64,000 bases of DNA from Brevibacillus fluminis (GCF_003710825.1 NZ_RHHQ01000015.1:1-64000); one strand, 5' to 3'; shown: positions 23,783 through 33,534, counted from the first letter of the stretch. Notes: generated from the letters alone by a model not told the origin. Translations and numbers: made by a program.

Positions 23783-26700
23783 ATGAAGCCTACCATGATG
23801 CTTTCAAAGCTGACTTTGCCACGCATCCAGGTCCATATCTGGCGGCGTCCACGATTGGCCCGGAAAATTCGTGGCCTTTTAGCCAATCCGGTGTCGCTGG
23901 TAGCAGCGGGAGCGGGTTTTGGCAAAACTGCAGCGATAGCAACCTATGTCGCCGATCAGCACATTCAAGCCTGCTGGTATCGAATCGATCAGGAAGATAA
24001 CGACCTTCCTGTTTTTATTTCTTATCTTGTGGAAGCCGTACGAGTGCGGTTTCCTGAATTCGGGGCGTCTTTGCTGCAGTTAATCGATGAGCAGCGCGGT
24101 CAGGTGCTTACAGAGGCATTCATCCGTGAATGTGCGGCCCTGTTCTGCAATGATGCTGCAAAGCTTGGAGACGACCTTCTGCTTGTATTGGATCAATACC
24201 ATCATACTCTCTCGGTGAGTGCTGTGGATTCGTGGATGCAGCAGGTGCTTTTGCATCTGCCGGCGAACGCACGAATCGTCGTGATTTCCCGTGTCGCTCC
24301 GAATTGGGGCTGGTTTTCGGCAAGCAGGCTGCGTGGAGAAGCAGGGGAAATTACGGAAGCCGATTTGCGGTTCACAAAAGAAGACATGCGCGAATGGCTT
24401 CAGGGAGACTATAGCTATGAGATCGCGGAAGAAGATCTAGCACTGCTGGAGAAATGGACGGCAGGGTGGATTGTTGGCTTGCGCTATTTGGCTGAGCACG
24501 TGATGGAGGGGCATACGATACCGGAGCTCCTTAGCGAGCACTCGGTTGTGCGCAAAGAATTGCTGTGCTACTGGGATTCGGAGGTCGTGCTGCCATTAAC
24601 GGAGGGCATGCGAGCGTTTTTGCTCGACGGGTCGGTTTGCGATGTCTTGACGAAGCAAAAGTGGATGCACCTTTTGGGGCAAACAGAATCGTTTGACCGC
24701 TTGTTCGAAGAGGCGAAGCGCAGGCGCCTGCTGTTTGCCGATACGAGAGAGCAGGAGTGGACGTATCATCCGCTTTTACGACAGGTGCTGATGCAAAAGT
24801 TGATGGCGCAGCCCGAACATTTTCAGCAGCTCTCGATGCAGATCGCCCGATTTGAGGCGCAAGCCGGCAGAACGCTTGATGCGCTCGAACATTTGCGGCG
24901 TGTCGAGGCATGGGAGGAGATTGGCGAGCTGCTCGCGAATTGCGGTGATGAAATGCTGCAGACCGGCCAGCTTGATCCGCTTTACAATTGGATCTTGGCG
25001 CTGCCGGCTGAATCGAAAGAACGGTTCCCCCATCTGTGGTATTACCAAGGGGAAATTGAACGTTCACGCTGCGTATACCCGCAAGCGCTTTCCTCGTATG
25101 GGCGCTATATCGAGCGCTGCGAGGAGGTGCAAGACAACATCGGTATTTGTCGGGGGTTGGAAGGGCAAGCGCGCGTGCATTTGGATAGTGTCCAGGGCTT
25201 GAAGGCGGAGCTTTTACTCAAACGGGCGGTCACAATTTTGAACCCGGGGGATGATGACATTCTTGCGGCACGCTTGTATAGCCTGCTCGCTGAAGTGTAT
25301 ACGAACCGGGGCAATACGGGACTTGCCAGCCACTGGATTGAGCGCACACGCGAGCTGGAGCAAAAAGCCGAGCTGGAAGGCGAAGCGCGTCTCCTGTTCC
25401 GCACTGGCCGCATGCAAGCGGCGATTCAACTGCTGGAAAAAGAATGGCAGCCTGACAAACAAGAGGAAACGGTCGCGCTTACCCGCTCATACCGGGAAAC
25501 GTCCCTCGTTCTTGCTTTTGTCTATGCCATGACAGGTGAGCGGGAAAAAGGCATCATCGTTTCTGAAAAAGCCATCGAACTGGGCAAAGCGGCCAATTCG
25601 CCGTTTGTCGAGGCGTACGGTTATATTCGTAAGGCACATTCAGCATTACTTCACAAAGAAAAGTCAGTTGAGGAGATCCGCGCCTTGTATCAGGGGGGGC
25701 TGGCGATCCTTGAAGGGATTAACTCCAATCGGGGGAAAGCAGAAACGCTGATGGGCCTCACCTTGCTGTATGCCACGGAAAAATCGCTCGATGCAGCATT
25801 GGCTTGCGCCGAGCGGGGACTGCAGGAAACCGCCGTCATTCAGGATGACTGGGTCGATGCCTTGATACGGCTGGGGATGGGTATCGCATATGCGAACTGC
25901 GAAGAATATGCGTTGGCAGAGCCTGTATTTTTGCAATGTGTCGAACGATTCAGCCAGTGCGGAGACATTTTCAACCTGGCGATCTGCAGGCTGTGGCTCA
26001 GCTACTTGGCTTACAAACGGGAAGACTGGAACAGCTTCGTTCCGACAGTTTCCGCTGCGCTGACCGCGATTCAGGCAGGAGAATATCAGTTTTTGCTGCA
26101 GCGTCCGACGATGTTTACTCCAACAGGTGTGCAAAAGCTGCTGCCGATCCTCATCGAAGCGCAAAAGCGGCAAATTCAGCCGAATTACGTTTCCCAGCTG
26201 TTGACGGAACTGGGGCTGCAAAACGTAGCGTTTCACCCCGGTTATACGCTACGGATCTCGACGTTGGGGAGTTTCCGGATTTGGCTCGATCAGCGAGAGC
26301 TTGGCGAGCGGGCATGGCAACGTGGTAAAGCAAAGCTGTTGTTCCAGCTGCTGTTGACGCGGAGGCATAATTTGTTGGCTCGTGAGGAAATCATCGATTT
26401 GCTTTGGGCGGAACAGGACGAAGAAGCAGCCCAGCGAGATTTCAAGGTAGCGCTCAACGCCTTGAACAAAGCGCTGGAACCGAATCGGGAAGCGCGTACA
26501 ACCGCGTTTTTTATCCAACGACACGGCTCATCGTATGGATTCAATCTGGCCTCAGGCTACCAGCTCGATGCAGAGGAGTTTGAACGACTGGTCGTCTCCG
26601 GGCTGGCAGAGACTGATCACAAGCAAGCGACCGTGCTCTTAGAAAAAGGCTTGGCGTATTACCAAGGCGAATATTTGCCTGACTGCCGTTACGAGGATTG

Positions 26701-27004
26701 GTGTATTGAAGAGCGGGAGCGGCTTGGCGTGTTGTATTTGCGTGGGGCGGAAAAGCTTGCGCAGGCCTACCTGGCGTTGGAGCAGTATGAAGCATCGATA
26801 CGGTGGTGTGAGAAGATTTTGCAAATCGATGATTGCTGGGAAGAAGCGTACCGGCTTTTGATGATTTGCTATCATCGGCAAAATAACCGCTCGCTTTCAT
26901 TGAAGTGGTATGAAAAATGCGTGGCAAAGCTGAAGGAACAGATGGGGGTGTCGCCACTTCCGTCGACCCGCGACACGCTGCAATTAATCATGGATCAAGA
27001 CTAG
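23783..27004 (+). CDS. MalT-like/BTAD transcriptional regulator, very large
   Basis: A protein of about 1073 residues. The N-terminal STAND NTPase has Walker A AAGAGFGKTAAI (near 40) and Walker B LLLVLDQYHH. A winged-helix section and a long TPR region follow (about 380-810). The C-terminal unit has an OmpR-like winged helix (LGSFRIWLDQRELGERAWQRGKAKLLFQLLL) and a BTAD bacterial activator domain ending near 1065. Such regulators sense a ligand with the NTPase/TPR part and activate transcription. The start is uncertain: ATG 23747, GTG 23771 and ATG 23783 are in frame; 23783 fits the family best and has GAGGAGA 12 nt upstream. No target gene is obvious. Confidence 0.82.
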   Translation: MKPTMMLSKLTLPRIQVHIWRRPRLARKIRGLLANPVSLVAAGAGFGKTAAIATYVADQHIQACWYRIDQEDNDLPVFISYLVEAVRVRFPEFGASLLQLIDEQRGQVLTEAFIRECAALFCNDAAKLGDDLLLVLDQYHHTLSVSAVDSWMQQVLLHLPANARIVVISRVAPNWGWFSASRLRGEAGEITEADLRFTKEDMREWLQGDYSYEIAEEDLALLEKWTAGWIVGLRYLAEHVMEGHTIPELLSEHSVVRKELLCYWDSEVVLPLTEGMRAFLLDGSVCDVLTKQKWMHLLGQTESFDRLFEEAKRRRLLFADTREQEWTYHPLLRQVLMQKLMAQPEHFQQLSMQIARFEAQAGRTLDALEHLRRVEAWEEIGELLANCGDEMLQTGQLDPLYNWILALPAESKERFPHLWYYQGEIERSRCVYPQALSSYGRYIERCEEVQDNIGICRGLEGQARVHLDSVQGLKAELLLKRAVTILNPGDDDILAARLYSLLAEVYTNRGNTGLASHWIERTRELEQKAELEGEARLLFRTGRMQAAIQLLEKEWQPDKQEETVALTRSYRETSLVLAFVYAMTGEREKGIIVSEKAIELGKAANSPFVEAYGYIRKAHSALLHKEKSVEEIRALYQGGLAILEGINSNRGKAETLMGLTLLYATEKSLDAALACAERGLQETAVIQDDWVDALIRLGMGIAYANCEEYALAEPVFLQCVERFSQCGDIFNLAICRLWLSYLAYKREDWNSFVPTVSAALTAIQAGEYQFLLQRPTMFTPTGVQKLLPILIEAQKRQIQPNYVSQLLTELGLQNVAFHPGYTLRISTLGSFRIWLDQRELGERAWQRGKAKLLFQLLLTRRHNLLAREEIIDLLWAEQDEEAAQRDFKVALNALNKALEPNREARTTAFFIQRHGSSYGFNLASGYQLDAEEFERLVVSGLAETDHKQATVLLEKGLAYYQGEYLPDCRYEDWCIEERERLGVLYLRGAEKLAQAYLALEQYEASIRWCEKILQIDDCWEEAYRLLMICYHRQNNRSLSLKWYEKCVAKLKEQMGVSPLPSTRDTLQLIMDQD

Positions 27005-27014
27005 CTTGAACACG

Positions 27015-27052
27015 AAGAGCTCCCTTCCTGTAATGAGAAGAGAGCTCTTTTT
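27015..27052 (+). terminator. Terminator of the BTAD regulator gene
   Basis: AAGAGCTC (27015-27022) pairs with GAGCTCTT (27042-27049), T-run to 27052. Confidence 0.8.
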
Positions 27053-27070
27053 GTGCGATAACCAAATGAT

Positions 27071-27451
27071 TTACGCCTGTTCCAGTCCAAGCGAACGCAT
27101 TAACGCAGCGGGGTTCAAATCGGGACCTTCGATGACGATTACGGTCATACCAGAATCGGAGCCGGACTCATGACCTTCTCCATCCTCCCAAAAAGCTGCT
27201 TCCCCAGCGTGTAAACGAATGACCTCCGTACCCTCGGCACGCACCCAACCTTCCCCCTGTACAACCAAAAATAGTTGCTTGCCGACAGCCGGGTGAAAAC
27301 CGACCAAGCTGTTTTCGGCAAAATGCAGGCAGCCGATTTGCACGCGGCCTTCCACGCGGATGATTGGGGAAATCCCTACTTGTTTGCTTCCATACATCTC
27401 AATAGTGCGCATGACTGCGGGATCAAAACGAAAAAGCTGCAAAGCATGCAT
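27071..27451 (-). CDS. Cupin domain protein
   Basis: A 126-residue single-domain cupin: IGCLHFAENSLVGFHPAVGKQLFLVVQGEGWVRAEG is cupin motif 1 (one His kept, GKQ in place of the usual HxH), and VIRLHAGEAAFWEDGEGHESGSD is motif 2 with its His. The function is unknown; small cupins often bind metal or a small ligand. AAAGGAGG directly abuts ATG 27451, so the TTG at 27442 with 9-nt spacing is an equally plausible start. It is divergent from the TetR gene. Confidence 0.7.
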   Translation of the reverse strand: MHALQLFRFDPAVMRTIEMYGSKQVGISPIIRVEGRVQIGCLHFAENSLVGFHPAVGKQLFLVVQGEGWVRAEGTEVIRLHAGEAAFWEDGEGHESGSDSGMTVIVIEGPDLNPAALMRSLGLEQA

Positions 27452-27516
27452 CCTCCTTTATTTCCTAGGAAACCGTATACAAGAGAGAATTCTGATCCAA
27501 AGTTTCCAAATCCTCC

Positions 27517-27545
27517 TTGACGTTTCAAAAAGAGTGGAGTAAACT
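27517..27545 (+). promoter_or_regulatory. Promoter of the TetR-HlyD-ABC operon
   Basis: TTGACG (27517-27522), 17-nt spacer, TAAACT (27540-27545). Confidence 0.6.
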
Positions 27546-27554
27546 CATTTTTGT

Positions 27555-27568
27555 ACTGACCAGTCAGT
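27555..27568. promoter_or_regulatory. TetR operator candidate
   Basis: ACTGAC (27555-27560) and GTCAGT (27563-27568) form an inverted repeat with a 2-nt centre at the expected transcription start. Dyads of this GACCnGTC kind are common targets of TetR regulators controlling their own exporter. Confidence 0.6.
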
Positions 27569-27594
27569 TTAATAAAAACGAGAGGCTGAGTGTG

Positions 27595-28170
27595 ATGTCG
27601 AAAAAGGATCTTATCACCGAAGGTGCGCTGCGTGCTTTTGCCCAAAACGGCTACGCGGAGACGACGATGGACGCGATCGCAGACGTGGCCAAGGTGGCAA
27701 AAGGTACGTTGTACTACCACTTTAAGACAAAGGAAGAGCTCTTTTATTACGTCAACCGAAAAGGAGTCGATCTCCTGGTACAGACGGTGACCCACGCTAT
27801 GAAGGACGAGGGGCGCAGTGTGGCGGAGCGAATGTTAGCTGTCTTTGATGAACATCTGCGCTTTTTCGCCGATAATAAAGATTTGTGCATTTTGCTGCTG
27901 CAATTTAGCTCTGGTGACCAGGAGCGCGATTCAATGATTGGTTCCTTGCTTGGCGAATATTTTGCCACAATGGAAAAATTCCTCCGCACGCTACAGGAGC
28001 AAGGCATCATCAATGCGGAGCTGGATGTGCACACATTGGCGTCGGCGCTCTTCGGGATGGTTGGCTTCACCGCGCTGCGACAAATGTACCGGGGGGAAGC
28101 GATCTACACCGATGAGACGCGCAACACCTTGATTGCCCTGTGCAAAGGCGCATTGGGCTTACAATCATAA
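27595..28170 (+). CDS. TetR-family repressor
   Basis: A 191-residue regulator. The N-terminal helix-turn-helix reads ITEGALRAFAQNGYAETTMDAIADVAKVAKGTLYYHFKTKEEL; a ligand-binding helical domain follows. ATG 27595 follows AGAGG. It heads an operon with a membrane-fusion protein and an ABC-2 permease, and an inverted repeat lies on its promoter, so it most likely represses this efflux operon until an exported compound is bound (inference). Confidence 0.85.
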   Translation: MSKKDLITEGALRAFAQNGYAETTMDAIADVAKVAKGTLYYHFKTKEELFYYVNRKGVDLLVQTVTHAMKDEGRSVAERMLAVFDEHLRFFADNKDLCILLLQFSSGDQERDSMIGSLLGEYFATMEKFLRTLQEQGIINAELDVHTLASALFGMVGFTALRQMYRGEAIYTDETRNTLIALCKGALGLQS

Positions 28171-28201
28171 GAGAGAAAAAGGAATAGGGGAGAAACGTAA
28201 C

Positions 28202-29395
28202 ATGAGCAAGGCACGTTCGATCATTGGCATTACCGGTTTCGTCGCATGCATCGTTGCTTTAGGCAGCTATCTGCTTGCGCCGGGAGGACAGGGGACGGCG
28301 ATGGGCAGCCAATTGGGCTCTACCGTCAGCGTTGTAGAAGGAAACGAAGTGGACCTCGCGTTCAAAATGGCGGGCTCTATCGATTCAATCAATGTAAAAG
28401 AAGGAGACCAGGTAAAAGCGGGCGATCTCGTGGCGCAACTATCGAGCGATGAGCTTTTGGCGAAACGGGAACAGGCAGCGGCAGCCTATCAGCTGGCACA
28501 GGTGAAAGTGGAGCAGGCGAACAAAGGTGTGACCGTCACAGCAGAAACGAGCAATGCGCAGGTCAGTCAAGCACAGGCAACCGTTTCGGCGGCAACCGCA
28601 CAGCTGCAGGCGAACAAAAACGGAGCGCGGCCCGAGGAAGTTGCACAGCTGAAAGCGAGGCTGGTGGCAACGCAAAACGGATACGACACTGCGAAAAAGC
28701 AAAAAGAGCGGATGGAACAGCTCTTTGCGGAGGGTGCGGTGCCGAAAGTAAACGTTGAGCAGGCGACCATGCAGTTCGAGCAGGCTTCCGCTGAGCTGGC
28801 AGCCGTGCAGGAACAGTTGAAAATGGCGCAAAGCGGTGCACGCCAGGAGCAAATCGATGCTTCTCGCGCACAGGTCGCGCAGGCAAACGCCGCCTATGAG
28901 CAAGCGATTGCGGCGAAAGGACAGGTCGGCATCAAGCAATTGGATACCAAATCGGCACAAGCGGGCGTACAGCAGGCAAAAGGCGCTCTGGATGAAATCG
29001 ACGCTTATTTGAAAAATACGAAGCTTTTGGCACCGGTAAACGGTGTCGTCAAATCGGTTTCTGTGCAAAAAGGGGAGCTGGTTGCACAAGGGCTGTCCGT
29101 CATCACGATCCAGGCGCAGGATGAGCAGTTTGTGAAATTTTATCTGGATGAAAACAAAATCGGTTCACTCACTGTCGGTCAAGAAACCAAATTGTATGTG
29201 CCTTCCCTCGATAAAGAGGTGAATGGAAAAATCACGATGATCGCCCCTGCGGCTGATTTTGCTGTCAAAAAAGCGACAACCGAGCTTGGTGACCGCGATG
29301 TGCGCGCATTTATGGTGAAGGTCGATGTATCGAACCAACAGCTCCGACCAGGGCTATCCATCGAATGGCAGCTTGAAGGGGATGGCCGCAAGTGA
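28202..29395 (+). CDS. HlyD-family membrane-fusion protein
   Basis: A 397-residue protein with an uncleaved N-terminal membrane anchor (about 5-25), a split biotinyl-lipoyl domain (GSIDSINVKEGDQVKAGDLVA and NTKLLAPVNGVVKSVSVQKGELV), and a long alpha-helical hairpin of Ala/Gln-rich coiled coil (about 85-265). It resembles YbhG/YhiI adaptors that work with ABC-2 exporters. AGGGGAGA precedes ATG 28202. Its stop overlaps the permease start by 4 nt, indicating coupled translation. Confidence 0.87.
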   Translation: MSKARSIIGITGFVACIVALGSYLLAPGGQGTAMGSQLGSTVSVVEGNEVDLAFKMAGSIDSINVKEGDQVKAGDLVAQLSSDELLAKREQAAAAYQLAQVKVEQANKGVTVTAETSNAQVSQAQATVSAATAQLQANKNGARPEEVAQLKARLVATQNGYDTAKKQKERMEQLFAEGAVPKVNVEQATMQFEQASAELAAVQEQLKMAQSGARQEQIDASRAQVAQANAAYEQAIAAKGQVGIKQLDTKSAQAGVQQAKGALDEIDAYLKNTKLLAPVNGVVKSVSVQKGELVAQGLSVITIQAQDEQFVKFYLDENKIGSLTVGQETKLYVPSLDKEVNGKITMIAPAADFAVKKATTELGDRDVRAFMVKVDVSNQQLRPGLSIEWQLEGDGRK

Positions 29396-30585
29396 GCAAG
29401 ATCAAAGGGCTATTCTTTAGCGAATGGCAGTCCATTTTCAAAAATCCATCGATGATTTCCGTGCTTCTGGTCGTGCCGATCTTGTACTTTACGCTGTTCG
29501 GCAATCTGTATAGTGAAAAGAAAGTGATGGAAATCCCGGTTGTCGTTGTTGACAGCGATCACTCGGAAATCAGCCGGGAGCTGATCCGCGCCTTTGATGT
29601 CGATGCCACGTTCGCAATTAGCTCGATTGTACCAAGTGAAGATGAAGCAATGAAGGCCATCGACAAGGGTTCGGCCTATGTCGGCCTGATCATTCCGGCG
29701 GGTTTGGCGGAGAAAGCAAAGAGCGGCAAAGAAGCGGAAGTTTTGACCATCATCGATGGCAGCAATATGATGATCTCTAATACTGCCGTGCGGGCCGCAA
29801 ATACGCTGATCAAATCGATTTCGGCTGGAGTCACGTTGAAGAAGCTGGAGGCAAAAGGCGAGTGGGGTGAGGACGGGAAAAACTTCTTCACGGGAATCGA
29901 TTATCGCTACCGCGTCTTGTACAATCCAACATTTAGCTATTTGTCCTTCATGGTTTTCGGCTTGGGCGGAACCGTGTTACAGCAAGTATTGTTCCTTGGT
30001 GTGGCACTGGCTGTCGCACGTGAGAAAGACTTGGGCACATGGCACAAGACTGTCCGATCGTATAGCTTTTTTCAATTGGTCTTAGGAAAACTGACGCCCT
30101 ACTTCATCTTGTCGACGTTCAACTTGATCGTGACTTTCACCATGGTGCTCAAATGGTTCCAGGTGCCGTATTACGGTAATCCTGCCTATCTGATCCTGGC
30201 AGGTACGCTGTTTAACATCGCTGTCCTATCGATCGGATTCGCCATTTCCTATGTCACCAAGGACCAGCTTCAGGCGACTCAGCTTGCAATGCTGATCGCC
30301 GTCCCATCCTTTATGCTGTCAGGCTTTACCTGGCCGCTGATGTCAATGCCTGCAGTGATTGCGGGCATCGGTAAGTCGCTGCCGCTCACCTACTTTTTGC
30401 ACGCGGTCCGCGAAGTGCTGACCAAAGGCCACGGGCTGGAGGCGATACGCACGGATTTGGCTGTACTGATGCTCATGGCCGTAATCGGTTTGTTCCTCGC
30501 ATATTTGGCCTATTTGCTGCAATCGCGAAAATTCGCTACCAAGGCAGATGCCGAAGAAACGGGTGTTGTCGTTACTCAGGCTTGA
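29392..30585 (+). CDS. ABC-2 type transport permease (YhhJ/YbhR-like)
   Basis: A 397-residue permease: a first transmembrane helix (SVLLVVPILYFTLFG), a large external domain (about 45-165) and five further membrane segments, with the typical GFTWPLMSMPAVI and SLPLTYFLHAVR segments. GTG 29392 overlaps the HlyD stop (GTGA). No ABC ATPase gene is in this operon or next to it, so the ATPase must be encoded elsewhere. Probable function: export of a hydrophobic compound or drug under the upstream TetR. Confidence 0.87.
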   Translation: MSKIKGLFFSEWQSIFKNPSMISVLLVVPILYFTLFGNLYSEKKVMEIPVVVVDSDHSEISRELIRAFDVDATFAISSIVPSEDEAMKAIDKGSAYVGLIIPAGLAEKAKSGKEAEVLTIIDGSNMMISNTAVRAANTLIKSISAGVTLKKLEAKGEWGEDGKNFFTGIDYRYRVLYNPTFSYLSFMVFGLGGTVLQQVLFLGVALAVAREKDLGTWHKTVRSYSFFQLVLGKLTPYFILSTFNLIVTFTMVLKWFQVPYYGNPAYLILAGTLFNIAVLSIGFAISYVTKDQLQATQLAMLIAVPSFMLSGFTWPLMSMPAVIAGIGKSLPLTYFLHAVREVLTKGHGLEAIRTDLAVLMLMAVIGLFLAYLAYLLQSRKFATKADAEETGVVVTQA

Positions 30586-30594
30586 GAAGAAAAG

Positions 30595-30619
30595 ACCTCC
30601 ACACACGCGGAGGTTTTTT
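30595..30619 (+). terminator. Terminator of the TetR-HlyD-ABC operon
   Basis: ACCTCC (30595-30600) pairs with GGAGGT (30609-30614), T-run to 30619. Confidence 0.85.
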
Positions 30620-30804
30620 CTTTTGGAGAACGATTCGATTGGGTTACCACATCAGGGCAAAATGAATACAATGGGCTGGGTAATACCCGATAAGCACGGG
30701 AAGCACTGCGCGCTGGTAAAGAAAAAGCACTTGTGAATATTTCACGAATTTTTTACAATGGAAAGTAGAACTTATCATCCTTTTTACGCCCCAAGGAGGT
30801 ACTC

Positions 30805-31314
30805 ATGTCTGGAACACACTTGAAACAGCTCTGCGAGGACACATACCACCGTTTGAAAAAGGTAAGCATGGAGTTGGAGAGATATTTGAACCAGGTCACA
30901 TTGACCAGCCTGATTCAAGAATCGGGTGATCCAGAAGACTACGAAGCGTACTATCGGAACTATTTATCGGATTTACGCCATCTGTTTGTCTATTCAGAGA
31001 ATGCCTATGAAAAATTGGGCATTTGTTTGCGTCGTGCCCGCTTCAACGAAGAGTTTGCTGAAGAAGCGTTGTTTCAAGTGTATCACTCCTGTGTGAACAA
31101 TTTTTATTATCCAAAAGGCGAAGTATACGATGAAGATGGTCGCTACTCCTATACAGGGCAAGATGCGATTTTGTTTCGTAAAGAGGTAACACCTGCGCTT
31201 CGCAATCTCACGCTGTCGCTTTCCAAAACCTTTGAGCAAATGCGTGAAGATCTGCAGTACTACGAGACAGATTATATTACGAAAAAGCGAATGCAGCAGG
31301 CGGTCAAACCGTAA
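30805..31314 (+). CDS. DUF3907 (YpuI-like) protein
   Basis: A 169-residue helical, soluble protein matching B. subtilis YpuI in length and ending: YSENAYEKLGICLRRARF, YHSCVNNFYYPK, YSYTGQDAILFRKEV and the near-terminal LQYYETDY. The function of the family is unknown. AAGGAGG precedes ATG 30805. It is a single gene with its own terminator. Confidence 0.8.
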   Translation: MSGTHLKQLCEDTYHRLKKVSMELERYLNQVTLTSLIQESGDPEDYEAYYRNYLSDLRHLFVYSENAYEKLGICLRRARFNEEFAEEALFQVYHSCVNNFYYPKGEVYDEDGRYSYTGQDAILFRKEVTPALRNLTLSLSKTFEQMREDLQYYETDYITKKRMQQAVKP

Positions 31315-31338
31315 AGATGAGCAAAAAACGGAAACAGG

Positions 31339-31377
31339 AACAGGCACGCTCCAGAAAAGGACGTGCCTGTTTCTTCT
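31339..31377. terminator. Terminator between the DUF3907 and reductase genes
   Basis: AACAGGCACG (31339-31348) pairs with CGTGCCTGTT (31362-31371), followed by TTCTTCT. It probably serves both converging genes. Confidence 0.7.
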
Positions 31378-31388
31378 ATATAAATTGA

Positions 31389-31985
31389 TTAATGACTGAC
31401 CGGCTCGAGAACCGATTCAAACAGCTGTTCCACTCCGCGCTCCATCTCTGCACGGTCGCTGTCATCCACATGTGAGACGGCAGAAAAATTACGATAAGCC
31501 ACCGGCTTGCAGCCGACGAAAGAGAATACGCCTTCTGCGACCTGCTTTTCAAGCACTTCATCCATTCCGCTACGCTGCATCTCTTCTTCTGATTCGCGCG
31601 TTGTCGTTATTACGATGGCGCGTTTTCCGGTTAACAGGCCGACTGGTCCATCCGATTCGTAACGAAAGGCGAATTTGTGCGTAAATACGCGGTCGATCCA
31701 GCCCTTTAAAATTGCGGGCTGCGACCACCAGTAGACCGGATAGATCATGACCAGGAGATCGGCGTCCGTCACCTGCTGCTGTTCCTCGTCGATATCACTG
31801 CTGACGCGTCCTTGGGCAATGTTGTGCATGTCGCTCTCGGAAAAGACGGGCTGAAAGTTGTTTTTATACAAATCGTTGACGCGGTAAGTGATTCCTTCTT
31901 TGTCCAAGTATGATTTGACTTTTTGCAAGATGTCATGGTTGAAGCTCGACTCTCCGGGATGGGCGAACACGATGTAAGCTTTCAT
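31389..31985 (-). CDS. NAD(P)H:quinone oxidoreductase, flavodoxin-2 fold
   Basis: A 198-residue flavoprotein of the NQO1/MdaB/YwrO class. The first strand AYIVFAHPGESSFNHDIL holds the phosphate-binding turn; ADLLVMIYPVYWWSQPAILKGWIDRVF is the flavin-ring loop typical of the family. It probably reduces quinones or electrophiles by two electrons with FMN or FAD. GGAGGG precedes the start at 31985; a Met five codons upstream lacks a site. It follows the subtilase gene on the same strand with 26 nt between. Confidence 0.85.
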   Translation of the reverse strand: MKAYIVFAHPGESSFNHDILQKVKSYLDKEGITYRVNDLYKNNFQPVFSESDMHNIAQGRVSSDIDEEQQQVTDADLLVMIYPVYWWSQPAILKGWIDRVFTHKFAFRYESDGPVGLLTGKRAIVITTTRESEEEMQRSGMDEVLEKQVAEGVFSFVGCKPVAYRNFSAVSHVDDSDRAEMERGVEQLFESVLEPVSH

Positions 31986-32011
31986 AGCAGGTCCCTCCAA
32001 ACAATCGCAAG

Positions 32012-33430
32012 TTAAAAGCCGAACTGCAGCTTCGTTAAAAATTTGTGCCAGAGACCGCCCAACGTATGCTTCGGGGTAACGGCGCCCGTTTGTGCTGGTG
32101 CTGTGCCTGCTTCCGCCTTGATTTTGCTCAAAGCGGCGTTCACATTGATAAGGCCGTAGCCGTATGCTTCATCTTTACCGGGAGGGCCCAAATCGACGGC
32201 TGTCTTTTGAATCAGCTTGATCACTTCTGAGTTTTTCATATCAGGGTTAACCGAGCGGATGAGGGATGCCATCGCAGTAACGTGCGGACAAGCCATGGAC
32301 GTGCCGGAGAGGGCTGCATAATCACCGTAAATGTAGGTGCTCGGAATATCCACGCCTGGCGCCGCTACATCGACGTAATTGCCGTAGTTGGAAAAATCCG
32401 CTTGCTTCCGGTTGTGATCCACTGCCGCAACCGACATAACCTCCGGGTATGCGGCCGGATAGCTCGGTTGACTGCTGGCATCATTGCCTGAGGCTGCGAC
32501 CAGCACCACGTTTTTGTCGTACGCATATTTGCATGCTTCCTTCAGAGCGGCAGACGAAGTGTAGTTGCCTACGCTCAGGTTGATGACGTCGGCTCCGTGG
32601 TCGGTCGCCCAGTAAATGCCTTGGGCAATGTCGTAGGCAGAGCCGGATCCGTCAGCGCCGATCGCTTTTACCGGCATGATTTTGCTTTTCCACGACATCC
32701 CGGCCACCCCGGTGCCATTGTTCGTTTTGGCAGCGATTACTCCGGAGACATGGGTACCATGTCCGTTATCATCCTGTGGCTTGTCGCTATTGTCGATGAA
32801 ATTATGGCCTTTGACCAGTTTGCCTTTGAATTCCGGATGATCCAGATCGACACCTGTATCAACGACCGCGACAATGACGCTGCTGTCTCCTTCCGTGATG
32901 TCCCAGCTTTTTTCCATGCCAATCATTTTCATGTTCCATTGATAAGGCTGATAGAGGGAGTCGTTCGGCTTGCGATTGGGCAAAAGTAAATAGTTCGGCT
33001 CCGCATAAATGGAGTCGGGATGTGCGGCAAAATGCTGCATCAACTGGTGGGTGCTCAACGTATTTGACTTGATGATCATCCCTCTACCATAGTCGCGCTT
33101 GATTTTGCCATCAACCTGCTTGAGCATTTTTTGGATCACTTCATTCGACGGGCGCGGTGAAAAGCGAACGACAACCTCATGTTCAACATAATGGCTTTTG
33201 TCCCGAGTGTTATGGCTGATCGTTTTGATTGATGGATGACTTTCCATCGTGCGCCGGATGTCTCTGACCTGCTCCACATAGTTGATTTTTGGAATGCTGG
33301 CGTTCACCGAAGTGATGGAAGGATGAGGCTCGCGCCACTCTTGCCGATGGATCTGGATGGGGATCGCAACCACTGCGACCAAGGCCACAGCGATCGCAAT
33401 CGTATAGGAGACCGTTTTCAACGCACTCAC
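32012..33430 (-). CDS. Subtilisin-like serine protease (S8), exported
   Basis: A 472-residue subtilase. An N-terminal export or anchor helix (about 8-26) is followed by an inhibitor I9-like propeptide (about 80-150) and the S8 domain with Asp 191 (VVDTGVD), His 224 (NGHGTHVSG) and Ser 378 (SGTSMACPH). A short Ala/Thr-rich tail follows. It is expected to mature outside the membrane by removing its propeptide. The start is GTG 33430, or TTG 33421, which has better spacing from AGGGAG. The gene is divergent from the Fur-box-controlled lipoprotein operon. Confidence 0.88.
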   Translation of the reverse strand: MSALKTVSYTIAIAVALVAVVAIPIQIHRQEWREPHPSITSVNASIPKINYVEQVRDIRRTMESHPSIKTISHNTRDKSHYVEHEVVVRFSPRPSNEVIQKMLKQVDGKIKRDYGRGMIIKSNTLSTHQLMQHFAAHPDSIYAEPNYLLLPNRKPNDSLYQPYQWNMKMIGMEKSWDITEGDSSVIVAVVDTGVDLDHPEFKGKLVKGHNFIDNSDKPQDDNGHGTHVSGVIAAKTNNGTGVAGMSWKSKIMPVKAIGADGSGSAYDIAQGIYWATDHGADVINLSVGNYTSSAALKEACKYAYDKNVVLVAASGNDASSQPSYPAAYPEVMSVAAVDHNRKQADFSNYGNYVDVAAPGVDIPSTYIYGDYAALSGTSMACPHVTAMASLIRSVNPDMKNSEVIKLIQKTAVDLGPPGKDEAYGYGLINVNAALSKIKAEAGTAPAQTGAVTPKHTLGGLWHKFLTKLQFGF

Positions 33431-33534
33431 TCCCTGTATGTTACGAATACATTTATCGTGCGATAGGAAGCGTTGGATTATGACGGTAAAATCTGTGTGA
33501 TATGCGATTGGTGCCCGTTTTTTTTCAATTGTTA

